Positions 46,121-56,385 of a DNA stretch of 64,000 bases are shown in pieces. Origin of the DNA: Daldinia sp. FL1419 (Eukaryota > Ascomycota > Sordariomycetes > Xylariales > Hypoxylaceae). The notes beneath the pieces are model-generated. The model worked only from the letters and a program-made list of their open reading frames with translations, made no database searches and had not been told where the DNA came from. How positions within the stretch are numbered: the stretch's first letter is position 1; each line of letters begins with the position of its first letter. A program made the position numbers and the translations under genes. The stretch is from NCBI GenBank assembly GCA_025201765.1, contig MU623375.1, forward strand, positions 1 through 64,000, written 5' to 3'.

Positions 46121-48350
46121 GATCGCCTAAATTTTAATCGATAACAAGGTTTGTCTAGTCCGGAAATTCTAAAGAGAGGAATCGTGTTAGTGATTGAAAA
46201 TGCGGTCGGGAAAAAAAGAATTGTGTTCGAAAGTGGACGGCGGGTACTCGGGGGAACTTTGTTGGTGTCAATTGATTTGTTTACCTTTTGAGCTGACGGG
46301 GGGCCTCGGTTTCGGTAGGATTATTTCGGGTTTTCGGACGTGAATTGTAGGCTTTCGCGTATCTATTAAACCATAAGAATATTCTCGCAAATGGTAGAAA
46401 AGATAGCTAGCATTCTCGATGATGGCAGAGTCACCGGGAGGGAATTGCGGGTCTTTGGAAGCTCATCCGTATCGATCGATATTTTTTTGGGAAAAAAGAT
46501 GGATAAGTGGTGGAAGTGGCAGAAGTGGACAGCAGCAAGTAGTAAGAAGGTAGGTAGATTTGGTGGTGGTGGCAGATTGTGGAGGAGGTTGGTGAGGATT
46601 AAAGGTTGGACAAGGTTGGACAACAGGTCGGGCAAAGTCTGGGGCCGTCAGCACCTGCTCTGCTGCTGAACCTTGCTGAACTTACATTATATTGAACCTT
46701 GCGCATCGTAGAGGTACTTGACCTGACTGTACTTGGTTAGGTTAGCCTACGAGGTACCTTCCTGTCCTTGCTCTTTCATTCGTCCAATAGTTTTCTCTCA
46801 TTCATTCTCATTTGCTCGTAAGTCGCGACCAGGAGATGACCACACCCCGGTGGGTCCCTTGCTTTTTTAGCAACCATTTTAACAGTTACTATCTAGCCTT
46901 GAACCAAGGGGGAACCAAGGGGGGGGGCCCATTTACTGCACGACAGCTACGATCCACAAAATCCACAAAATCCACAAAAACAGTCGGGGCTCGATCTGGT
47001 GTATATTGACCTCGAACCTACCCCGCTCCTTATTGGTTCGATTAGCCGGTACCTTCGTTCTTCCGCGGTCTGGCTACCCTCTCTGCCTTCTCCTTGCCCT
47101 CTTTGCCTAGGTGCTCCGGCTACTAACTGCTTCAGTACGATTGCACATGTATCTTTCTTTTTCGGTACGCATCAGGAACCACGAGAACCACTAAGACCCA
47201 AAAATCGCTTTATATGCACACCTTGAGAAATATCCTCTAATTGGCAGCTAAATAGCATACATATGTAATATTTAGTTATACATAGTTACATAAGAGCATT
47301 AGAGAGCTAACAGGTACGAGCACGGCGTCTATCACGCCACTAATGCATATCGTGTAAGTAGGGGGGGTGTGAACCTTCGAAAGAGACGATTTCAAAATGA
47401 TAAGTGATACATTACCGTGAAATAGGGTTTAACCACGCGGCACAACCCACGGGCTCGGAATTCGAAAGAAAGCATCGGAAGGTACTGACAACGTCGTCGG
47501 GAATAGCTTCAATCCAATAAATCGCTCGGTGGTAGTAGCCAGGCTATACGAGGCAGGAGCAATTTCAAGCCTGTAATAAGTTTATTTCGCTGCTTGGTCT
47601 ACTAGACGTGTACACCATGTAACATAGGTAGGTAGTACCTACATACATACCTATGTACTAGGTATGGGCAGTAGGTACATATTTACATGGTAGGTACTTT
47701 ATATATATCCTGATCTAAGGCAGGATGGCCCTACCCAAGTAATATTTACCCACATACCTAACTTAATCACTTACATGCACGGAAGTACCTATCTAGGTAA
47801 GCAAGCTTGTATGTTAGATGGAGGTTGGGCACCTAGGTTAGAAGGTCCGTACGTACCTAAGTTGAACTAGCAATCGGAATAAACATTCGTAATTATTTCA
47901 TCACTAGTACCTAGTTCTTCAAGCAGGTACCTTGCACTTTACCCCCCCCCAATCCATCCACAAATTCGCATCTCTGTTCCATGGGTCCCAAGTTGTTAAC
48001 ATTCATATGTAACATTCATTCCCGATTTTAACTACCTACAAATTGCAGATTATTGAACGCATCATTTCTTGAAAACTACTATGGTTTCTTTTTATTTTCC
48101 TTTTCGTTTTATAACCCAAATACAATAGCGTGTTTGTCCCCTCAATACCGATTCGTCAGCATTGACAGTGGGAGAAAATCTTGGTCTTTTCTTTACCGTA
48201 CCGTCGCTAGCATACCTTCGAAACTTCAAGTGCTCTTTTTACAGTGAACCAACGTACATTCTTATTTTTCCTCTTGACACAAACTATTATACTATAACTC
48301 CCATCTAGTATATTCCACATCGTATATCTTGACACGCAGGTATTCAAGCC
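46121..48350. other. Spacer with TAGGTA words and short tandem repeats
   Basis: No supportable gene. Features are a 9-bp repeat (ATCCACAAA, about three units, 46952-46979), G-runs at 46919-46927 and a dense cluster of TAGGTA/GTACCTA words at 47620-47870. Confidence 0.5.
46952..46979. repeat. ATCCACAAA 9-bp tandem repeat, 3 copies
   Basis: Three consecutive 9-bp units in non-coding DNA. Confidence 0.85.
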
Positions 48351-48383
48351 ATGGTGTTGACGTTCCAGCTACCAGAACCAAGG

Positions 48384-48464
48384 GCTCAGGAAGCTCAGGA
48401 AGCTCAGGAAGCCCAGGAAGTCCAGGAAGTCCAGGAAGTTCAGGAAGTTCAGGACGTTCAGCCA
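48384..48464. repeat. 9-bp minisatellite, about nine units
   Basis: Units GCTCAGGAA, GCCCAGGAA, GTCCAGGAA and GTTCAGGAA in succession, keeping the reading frame and encoding Ala/Val-Gln-Glu triplets. Confidence 0.95.
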
Positions 48465-49403
48465 GCCTCGCCGTCTATACGACCACCAAAGCGTTCGACC
48501 CGGACCGTAAGATGGTCTCCAAACAAATGTACTCACATGACTATGACGCGTTTTTACGATGATACTATAAAATGTGTTGTGTGCCGTAAGCCGGGTCAGT
48601 AGGGATGGCTCTGGAGATGCATTCAAGATCGAGAACTTCTCATCGAGGACGCCTTGGAAAAGCGCCGCAGCGTGGGTTACTCCTCCGCACTCAATTTCTT
48701 TACGACACGTGTGATAACTGACTTTCTTCTCTAAGCCATATTTTGACTGCCTTGGTATGTTCTTTGCCCACAGGTTAAGGCCTCGGACCCGGGGTCCTTT
48801 AAGCAGATCAGATCTACACGGCAGCATATGCACGGAATTTACGACCGAGCAGCTGAAGAGCTATTCGTATGAGCAGTTGCTTACTATTGTACAACAAAGG
48901 AGCCGTGTATGATTTTATTGCCGGTGTTGGTGATAATCTACACTGACATATCTAATAGGTCATTCGTACTGCGCAGGCGAAGTTGCCCATAATCTATCCG
49001 CCGCCCGGATTCGAGTTTTTGGAGTACACAAAACCCTGGGTTCCCAGTCTAGCCGCGGAGTGTCGTCAGGTATTTTGTCAAAATTGTCGTCCCAGTTGCG
49101 AAGAAAGAGGCTTCCTGAGTCTAGATGGTATTGCGAATGGCGATATACCAGCAACTGCGGCCACTGCGTACAGCTTCTCTCGCCTTAAATTCAGACCACT
49201 TATCCACCCACACTTAGTGAGGAATATTGGCCTAAGGGCTGTGCCTTGGGTACGACCGCTTGATTTCCATTATGCCTCACATACATATTACTAATCTCGG
49301 TATAAGCCGATAATATACGACGGCTCGTCGGATAGTTCGGATAGTCTCTAGGATAGATTATGGGAAATATTATCACTTGCCGAAGACGAAGTGGAGGAGA
49401 CTG

Positions 49404-49442
49404 AGCACGTCGAACACGTCGAACACGTCGAACATGTCGAAG
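49404..49442. repeat. 9-bp minisatellite (CACGTCGAA), about four units
   Basis: Encodes repeated His-Val-Glu in the frame of the broken gene; the last units carry substitutions. Confidence 0.9.
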
Positions 49443-49957
49443 ATGCCAAGTCCGGCAAGTCTCATCCCCCGGGAAATGATCCGATCCTTACAGGTGTGGC
49501 CTTGGGTAAATCTGCAAAGGCTAGTGTTGACGGTGCCGTCCTGCCAGTCCAACCTATTCCTACCGGTTTAACCCAGGAGAATTACGGCTTTACAGTATCT
49601 ATTAGACGCATACTGCCACTTCTCCCTACCATCGAAGAAGAACAGTAAGATCTCTATGAACAATTCCTTGACTTAACAGACAATAACGAACGAGCCTTTA
49701 GAAGTCGACCACTGTATGATAAATTTGGAGGATATTGGTGTAGAATTGTCTAATGCCATCACTCGGCTATGGCCGGAGGTGTGTTATTGCTAGGATGGTG
49801 TGCGGTTTGCTCCAAGGCCTCACATGCTGGTCTTTCCGGAGGGACGGTTTTGCTTAATATCAACGGGACGTGGACGATCTCGGGATCTCAACTCGTATCG
49901 CAGCATTCTCACCTAGCCTTTGGGCTTTTGTGTAGGATGATTGGTTTCACTGATTAA

Positions 49958-50587
49958 ATATTTAATAGTTAGATAGCAGACCTAATTACTAGCGCTAGTG
50001 ATACTTATAGCCTTTAATGCTTATGGTCTTTTTTTTTTTTCCCTCTATTCAATTTTTACCTAACAAGTCTACGAATTTGCAACTTATCCTGTATAGAAGA
50101 TAAGCATATAAGGTACAAGTATGACCACAAGTATGACCACAAGTATGACCACAAGTATGACCACAAGTATGACCTCAACTAACTACCTATGCGACTAGCC
50201 GGAGAATTGCTGACGATGACACGTGATAAGCTGAGGCTTACATAGTTACTTGCCCAAGAAGGTAAGATCCGAGGGATGGTAAGCTTGTTAGTGGCTCTGA
50301 GACGCAGGAATGTTTCATAAAGCTTTGCCAAATCAAAACGATACATAGTACATAGATCAGTAGTTGGGGTAGTTATATCCTAGTAGTCAATCGATATCCA
50401 ATTGGTCCGTGCTGGTGGGGATTTTCGTAAAAGCCTATTTAGATCTTAATAAGGAATAGTAGATCCGCATCTGGACGCAATTCGGTACATCGTAATATCC
50501 CGGGACAGCTTTAACCTTGCAAGGCTACGAGAGTTTTATCACAAATCGTGTTCGTGGACCGTGTCTGCATGTCCAGATGGATGGATC
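49958..50587. other. Spacer and promoter of the ketopantoate reductase gene
   Basis: No gene seen. Contains a T-run near 50030-50040 and the 12-bp tandem repeat described separately. Confidence 0.5.
50115..50173. repeat. 12-bp tandem repeat (ACAAGTATGACC), five units
   Basis: Five consecutive, nearly perfect 12-bp units about 410 bp upstream of the reductase start. The last unit ends in a substitution. Confidence 0.95.
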
Positions 50588-52060
50588 ATGAACAGATTCA
50601 AGACAAGCTGGCGTAGACACTCTTTACGCATGGTATCATCTTTATCTACGGGTTCACGACGGGTTCCTACAGAACCTACAGAGCCTACAGAGCCTACAGA
50701 ATGGCTACGTCCAGTTGTAGAAGATCAGTCGAAACCACCGAGATTATATGCTTGGCGGCTTACAAACTTAGCTGATGGCGCAAATTACGTCCGTAAATCG
50801 CCGGAAGTGGGAGAGGAACCAGACCCAAATGACGAGCGTCGCCGGATATATATCCTAGGCGTCGGTAATATCGGTCGACTGTACGCCATTTTCCTCGCCA
50901 AAAAAGATCTCCGGCCGCCTATTACTTTAGTCGTCCATCGGAGGGAACTCTTGGACAAGTGGGAAGCGCATCCGGGTATTGAACTGGTTCGCGATGGCAA
51001 AGTAGAGCAAAACTCCTCATTCCGCATCGAATGGTGGACCGACACGCAACCCGTGCACGGCCCCGTTAGAGAACCAGGCTCAGGTAGCGGTATTAACAAT
51101 CTAATCGTGGCTACGAAAGCCCCAGATGCTATTCCGCAGGTCGACCGCGTTCGACGGTACCTCGGCAGCGGCTCGACAGTCGCGTTCACTCAGAATGGCA
51201 TGTGTAAACTCTGGCCGCCCCTGGGAGAAGATTATGTCGCGGCGCGGTTCGGCGCTGCTAACAAGGGACTGGGGCCGCACTGGCTGGCGTGCGTAACGAC
51301 CCATGGCGTCACGTCGCTCGGACCCTTCCGCAGCGTCCATGCGTCGCCTGCGGACGTGCTCGTGGGGTCCGTGATGGTGCCGAGATCCCGCAATGGGGTC
51401 GACCGGGATGGCAATGACAACGATGAAGATAAAAAATATATAAATAAAGATAACTATCTAGCCGAGCAGATCGTGGGCGCGCCGGGGTTGAACGCACGGA
51501 AGGTCGCGACACGAGAACTGTGGGTGGCGCAGCTGGAGAAGCTCGTGGTTAACGCGGTGATTAATCCGTTGACGGCGGTGCTGAGATGTAAGAATGGAGA
51601 GGTTTTTAAAGGCCGAGAGGACGGATTGGGAGATGTTATGGAAGCGTTGGTGGAGGAAGCGAGTCGGACGCTGAGAGCGCTAGTCGCGCATCATAGTAGC
51701 GAGGGTATACTACTAGCGCAAGATGAAGATGAAAGAAATAATTTAGAATCAGAGGGAATCGCGGTATCAAAACTCGAAAAGGTGCGAGAAGACCTCTTAG
51801 AAAGGTTTTCCTCTGCGCGGCTCCGTGCTATGCTCGACAACGTCGGCGCCAAGGTAGGAGCAAACACGAGCTCGATGTTGCAGGACGTGCGCGCCGGCAA
51901 GGAGACCGAGATCAACGATTTCAACGGCTGGCTCGTGGAAACAGCGCGGTATCTCGGCGACGAAGGCGGGTTGCCAGTGCATAAGAAGTTGATCTCGCTT
52001 GTTGTGGACGGGGCGCAGCGCTCGAGAGGGGAGTTGATAAAGGAGTTGAGGGTGGGTTAA
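50588..52060 (+). CDS. 2-dehydropantoate 2-reductase (ketopantoate reductase)
   Basis: Catalyses NADPH-dependent reduction of 2-dehydropantoate to pantoate in vitamin B5/CoA synthesis (ApbA/PanE/Pan5 family). One exon. The open frame begins at a GTG at 50561, and I choose the first ATG at 50588, giving 490 aa; an ATG at 50630 is possible. The N-terminus is Arg/Ser-rich without acids (MNRFKTSWRRHSLR), which could be a mitochondrial presequence. A TEP triplet repeat follows. The Rossmann motif is YILGVGNIGRLYA. C-terminal family marks are QLEKLVVNAVINPLTAVL, with the catalytic Lys, and NTSSMLQDVRAGKETEIND, with the substrate-binding Ser and Asp. An Asp/Asn/Lys-rich low-complexity insert (~residues 278-293) interrupts the core. 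Fungi often hold several paralogues, so this may not be the main biosynthetic enzyme. Confidence 0.93.
   Translation: MNRFKTSWRRHSLRMVSSLSTGSRRVPTEPTEPTEPTEWLRPVVEDQSKPPRLYAWRLTNLADGANYVRKSPEVGEEPDPNDERRRIYILGVGNIGRLYAIFLAKKDLRPPITLVVHRRELLDKWEAHPGIELVRDGKVEQNSSFRIEWWTDTQPVHGPVREPGSGSGINNLIVATKAPDAIPQVDRVRRYLGSGSTVAFTQNGMCKLWPPLGEDYVAARFGAANKGLGPHWLACVTTHGVTSLGPFRSVHASPADVLVGSVMVPRSRNGVDRDGNDNDEDKKYINKDNYLAEQIVGAPGLNARKVATRELWVAQLEKLVVNAVINPLTAVLRCKNGEVFKGREDGLGDVMEALVEEASRTLRALVAHHSSEGILLAQDEDERNNLESEGIAVSKLEKVREDLLERFSSARLRAMLDNVGAKVGANTSSMLQDVRAGKETEINDFNGWLVETARYLGDEGGLPVHKKLISLVVDGAQRSRGELIKELRVG
50666..50701. repeat. 9-bp in-frame repeat (CCTACAGAG), four units
   Basis: Encodes four Pro/Thr/Glu triplets near the N-terminus of the reductase. 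Confidence 0.95.
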
Positions 52061-52063
52061 AGA

Positions 52064-52112
52064 TACCTACCTACCTACCTACCTACCTATCTACCTATCT
52101 ATCTATCTACCT
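52064..52112. repeat. (TACC)n/(TATC)n tetranucleotide repeat
   Basis: About twelve units, starting four bases after the reductase stop codon, so it is probably part of the 3'UTR. Confidence 0.95.
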
Positions 52113-53260
52113 TATACATATATGTAGGTGTGTACTTGTGCACTTGTGTACCAAACCTAATGTGAGATCATGGTGGAGGTTATTATATTCTAATGCCAAA
52201 TAAACCATTAGGAGCGAGTGGTCAAGTGATAAGAGCACAAAAATGATGTGGTACTTCTTATACTTTCATCTGGTGTTCAAGTTCACTTGACAGCTTGCTT
52301 CTTTTTGGTTGGTTTTTTTCAGCCTTTTCTTTTTCCACCCCGTTGGTTATTTTTCACTCCACACAACAGTGACTGTCACGCTCTAACAGTATTGTAGTTG
52401 ATATGAGCTGGGTGTTCAAGTGGTTGATGTTGTGGATGACGGAGTGCCTGCGGTGCCCCTTATCAATTACCGATATCACACATCAAGTTCTAGTTCTGTT
52501 AGTTAGGTGTTTTTCTTCTTCTCTTTTTCGATCCCTTTCTAATTTTCTTTCGTTCCTCAATTGCAGCTGGCCTGTTGCAACATGGAGTCAAGGGACCCTT
52601 GGAATCATGACTGTTGTCTGACGATAAAATGATCAGCTAAATCGCAACTGTTGTTCCTACCGTTCTATGGCATATGAATCCGAGGTTGTTTGTTCTAAAG
52701 GAATTTCAGGTTTCGGACAAGATAGTCAAGAGAATAGATATAGTATATGATGGAGTACTTTTGGTGCTCGTCGTCTCTGCTAGATCTACTTGTTTTCCAG
52801 TCTTGTTGACCCTTTTCTCGCGATCCACCTATCATGCCTGCCTAGGTGTCCGATACGGCATCTAAAAGACTATACACTCAACTAAGATCAAATAACGACA
52901 ACGAGCACGTAGTTGGGTGTGTAGGCTATACCTCGTAAGACGACTAAAACTAAGACAACTTGAAAAAGCGGGAGCGGTACAATTAGGTCCACATAGTAGT
53001 AGGTATAGACTACCTCATAGTAGATAAGGGTTTGAGCTGTTTGCCTCTGGCACCAAGAAAACAATCACATTAGGTAAAAGCCGATGGGTAATAGTTATCC
53101 CTTTAGTAGAAGGGCCTTTGATATAAAAGCAATGTCTCCCTAATCATGTCCTCACTAGGTACTCGCTGAGGACAATGCCAGGGGATAAGTAGATAGGGGG
53201 TAGATACAGGGAGGCGGGTATATAAGATATATAAAATGCGTGCGACTCCCTTGCAAGAGG

Positions 53261-53497
53261 TTGGTAATAAGGTATTTATTTATTTGTTTATTTGTCACTA
53301 CTCCGATTTACCTAAATTATATTACTGGTATCCGGTCCATCTTTTGGTATTTGTTCCGGGTAGGAACCGTGTTCCGGAGAAAACCTACCCGCTGCCTATC
53401 CGAATAAGCTACGTTACCATAGCTTTGGCTGCTCCCTGTGTTCCTATTGGAACTCACCCTCCAATAGAAATGATCAAACCTTTGGTAATAAGGTATT
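53261..53497. repeat. Pair of 16-bp direct repeats flanking a 205-bp segment
   Basis: TTGGTAATAAGGTATT occurs at 53261-53276 and 53482-53497. The enclosed segment has CTATTGGA/TCCAATAG inverted words near its right end. It could be a small non-autonomous element remnant or a local duplication. Confidence 0.7.
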
Positions 53498-55854
53498 ACT
53501 AAATTAATATACACATATTGATGGTCACTCCATGAGTGGTATCAATATACCTACCACCTACATAATTCATGTGGACATTGTAGAGTTAGCCGTAAAGTTA
53601 TATCTTTCTACTAAGCCATCAAGTACCTAATAACCAACAACGGGGCTCCAAATACAAAAATCTAGGTTAGATACTAAGGAATTCATCTTAGATAGGTATG
53701 TAATAAACGGTCTTCGTAGTTACCCAGGCTACTACCTACTTGAGGCTCTCCTTTACCCCTAATTGTTCATTGTTAGATCGATCAAGTCGTTACTCTAATA
53801 TACTTCTGGTACTTTGTTATATGTTAAGTTTCACAACTCAATTTTTAGACCTAAATCTTCTGAATAAGCTATCTTCTTAGAGTTTTGATATAGGTGGCTT
53901 ATAGGATTGAGGTTTATAGGTAGCTTGGAGAGCTAGAACGGTAGAAGATATGTTAGACATGGTATAATGTGTTGATAGTTTAGCTCGTAGTGTCTCGATA
54001 GTTGACCTATGTCTATCGACCGTAGCCATTAATAGTTAACAGTGTGGAATCATCACCAAAGCTTAATAGGTAATTAAACTCAACGTTTACAGCGACGAGC
54101 ATCTACTATAACGATTTCGTGTAGGATACATCCTCCAAGGCTATCAGCACGCCAATGGCTTGTCGCATAGTAGACTTGTAGCCATTCGCACGTTACCGCG
54201 TCCTCCCCTATCCCGTTTTGGACTTCTCAACAGACGGCCTTTCTGTATTATACGTAAATTGCTATGGTATAGACCGTAGTATTCGCGTGTACACGGGGCT
54301 GAAGTGTCCTGGTACAATAAATAGATGCCAAAATGATCTACTTAACCGTATTGTGATGGCGGAATGTCTGACTATATACAACCGACCCATGGGTCTTCTA
54401 GATTCTGAGGGTAAACAACGAGGTTGCGATTCAATGCTCGGTAGTGCATTGTTACATTTATCACCAAAGCCTCCCATCTAGTGACAGAGACGCAAAGCAA
54501 CCTAGGCTATTACCTATGAGTTTATCTATGCAGGGTTAAAGTTTTTCATATATAGACTAAGGTGTTTTTATTGCTGGGCTCAAGCTACAGGAGGACGGAG
54601 TGATCGAGGTTTACCCCTGAGCTTCACAATTTAAATACTTAGTCAATCGAATCTTTTATGATTATAATTAGTTATCTATTGTTTTCTGGAATATGATGGT
54701 GATTTCATAACCGAGGGAGGTTAAATCCTGGCTCACTTATTACTTAATATAATGTAAATTTTTGTAGTTACTTGAATTCGCCGCACTGATAAAGTGTTGG
54801 AGACATCATGTCGGGATATGGCTAGTATTCCAACATCTACGGACTATATCAAAGTGTACTGTTACGATTACCCAGAAGCTAGATTACGAAATTGTAGTTA
54901 ACACTCTTATTAGAGAGTATTAATTACGAATAACTGGGCAGACTACAATTAAACTTCGTTGCTAGCCTCAGATATATGCCGTGGTAAAGGGGCGATGTGC
55001 TCCCCTTGGCGGAACCGTAGCTGTGGCACCTCTCATATTACCTTGCACCGTAATACGGTAAAAATAAATAGCTTGAATCACTTATTAGTTATTGAATGTT
55101 GGACTCGGTCTTTCGGACAGGATAGATTTCGAGTCGACGTTCAATGTGCGATCAATATATTCAATATATAAAATTGAACTAAGTAAGGTACCTAGTTAAG
55201 TTATTTATAACTAGTTATCATCTCTTTCGCAAACATATGTACCTAGCGAACGGAATCACTTCTCGCACATTCATTGCCTCCTAGCTACATGATAAACAGT
55301 AGCAGTTACCATGAAGTCATCTGACTTATAACGGAGAGCAAAGGCTGTAGTTTCTCATCGCGCAAGCGGGTAGGTACTTATGTACATACCTAACCTAGAG
55401 TTCTCGAAGTTTTACAATGTAAGTACCTAGAAAGCACTAGATTAGGTTACTTGATTAGGTACAGTTTATCATTCGTCGATGATTAATACAAGACGAAATG
55501 GGAGGAACGAAACCTGTAGCACTTACTTAAGAGTACTTTAAAGTGTCCCCCTTGGACTAAACCCTAATGTATACCTACCTAACCTAGGCAGGTAGGTACC
55601 TAAAATGCCTAAATCATCTCCGACTTGGAAAATACAACTTCGCCCTTATTACGACTACAACTTCTCATCAATCTCGATTGCAAATGCCCGCGTATTACCA
55701 CGGCTCTGGGCCAAAATTCAATAGAGCGACCTAACCTCCATAACAAACATCGGCGTTCCTCACACGTAGAAAACCCGGGGATGCCAACAAAGGATGTGAG
55801 ACTGAAGAGAGTATGTAACTCGTCGTATGACGCTACCTTCTCACATACGACACA

Positions 55855-56192
55855 ATGAGCCCTCCAAAACAAGAGACCCACAGCTTTTGTCGAATCTGGC
55901 AGGTTATCCCCGACGTGGTTATGCGATGGAAGTACTCCGGTGTGGAAATGATGGCCGGTAGAAGTTGTGGACTGACAAGGAAATCTTCAGACTTGATCCT
56001 ATTCGCCTTCTGTTCATGCACCCAGACTTCTACCTCGTCAACCAAACCTGTTTGCCCGCGTCTGACAATGGGACAATGGGACAATGGGGGTCAATCGCTG
56101 TTCACCGCATGCTATTGCGTAAACCCGGAAACGCGTATTTGACAAGTCGCAGCTGCGGAGGACCCCATCCTTCTACCACTGACAGTCTCTGA
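55855..56192 (+). pseudogene. Frameshifted coding relic, family not recognised
   Basis: Two overlapping frames each read like real protein and join smoothly if one base is gained or lost near 55960-55965. The first ends PDVVMRWKYSGVEMMAGRS; the second continues WTDKEIFRLDPIRLLFMHP and then DFYLVNQTCLPASDNGTMGQ. The aromatic/Asp pattern and the Asn-Gln-Thr-Cys sequon suggest a secretory-pathway enzyme such as a glycosyltransferase, but this is a guess. There is no start or end of a full gene: upstream and downstream frames are broken, so it is probably the remaining middle of a lost gene. Confidence 0.4.
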
Positions 56193-56361
56193 GTCGTCAA
56201 GAATCCTCTCGTCGCCTGCAAGTTATTAGTGACGCAAGGTTTCATGAGTATTTCGTGGAGCCGGGCGAGCTAACCCGGCTGCAGGCTGTCGAACCTAGAC
56301 GGCTAGGACAGCTTGCTCTTTGGCGAGGCGTGGACGTTTCATTAATACAAGATCGATATAG

Positions 56362-56385
56362 GCTCTCGACGACAGGGTCGAGAGC
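56362..56385. repeat. Perfect 9-bp hairpin
   Basis: GCTCTCGAC, a 6-nt loop GACAGG, then GTCGAGAGC. Confidence 0.9.

Larger units (their letters stand above)
48351..49957 (+). pseudogene. Broken fungal gene of unknown function with zinc-ribbon-like cysteines
   Basis: Pieces of one protein appear in order but cannot be joined into a clean gene. The first piece (48351-48602) has a 9-bp repeat giving QEA/QEV units, then FYDDTIKCVVCRKPGQ. It is cut by TAG, after which the same frame continues as GWLWRCIQDRELLIEDALEKR. Further pieces are KSYSYEQLLTIVQQRSR (near 48850-48900), joined by a good 60-bp intron to VIRTAQAKLPIIYPPPGFEF. Then CQNCRPSCEERGFLSLDGIANGDIPATAA and NIGLRAVPWVRP follow. Later come stops near 49294, 49350 and 49645, a second 9-bp repeat (HVE units) and an ORF at 49769-49957. 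CxxC pairs suggest metal binding. I think I recognise a Sordariomycete family of unknown role. Undetected introns could explain some of the stops, but not easily the TAG at 48600. Confidence 0.55.
52061..55854. other. Gene-free spacer
   Basis: No supportable gene. It begins with a tetranucleotide repeat just after the reductase stop, and contains a pair of 16-bp direct repeats at 53261 and 53482 and a TACCTACCT/AGGTAGGTA inverted repeat at 55572-55598. Strongly AT-rich from 53.5 to 55.3 kb. Confidence 0.5.

Noticed and set aside
50561..50587. Reductase start at 50561
   Set aside because: The codon there is GTG, not used for initiation of nuclear fungal genes as a rule; the first ATG is at 50588.
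53236..53502. 88-codon frame between the 16-bp direct repeats
   Set aside because: Composition and lack of motifs suggest a chance frame; the repeat structure is the more credible signal.
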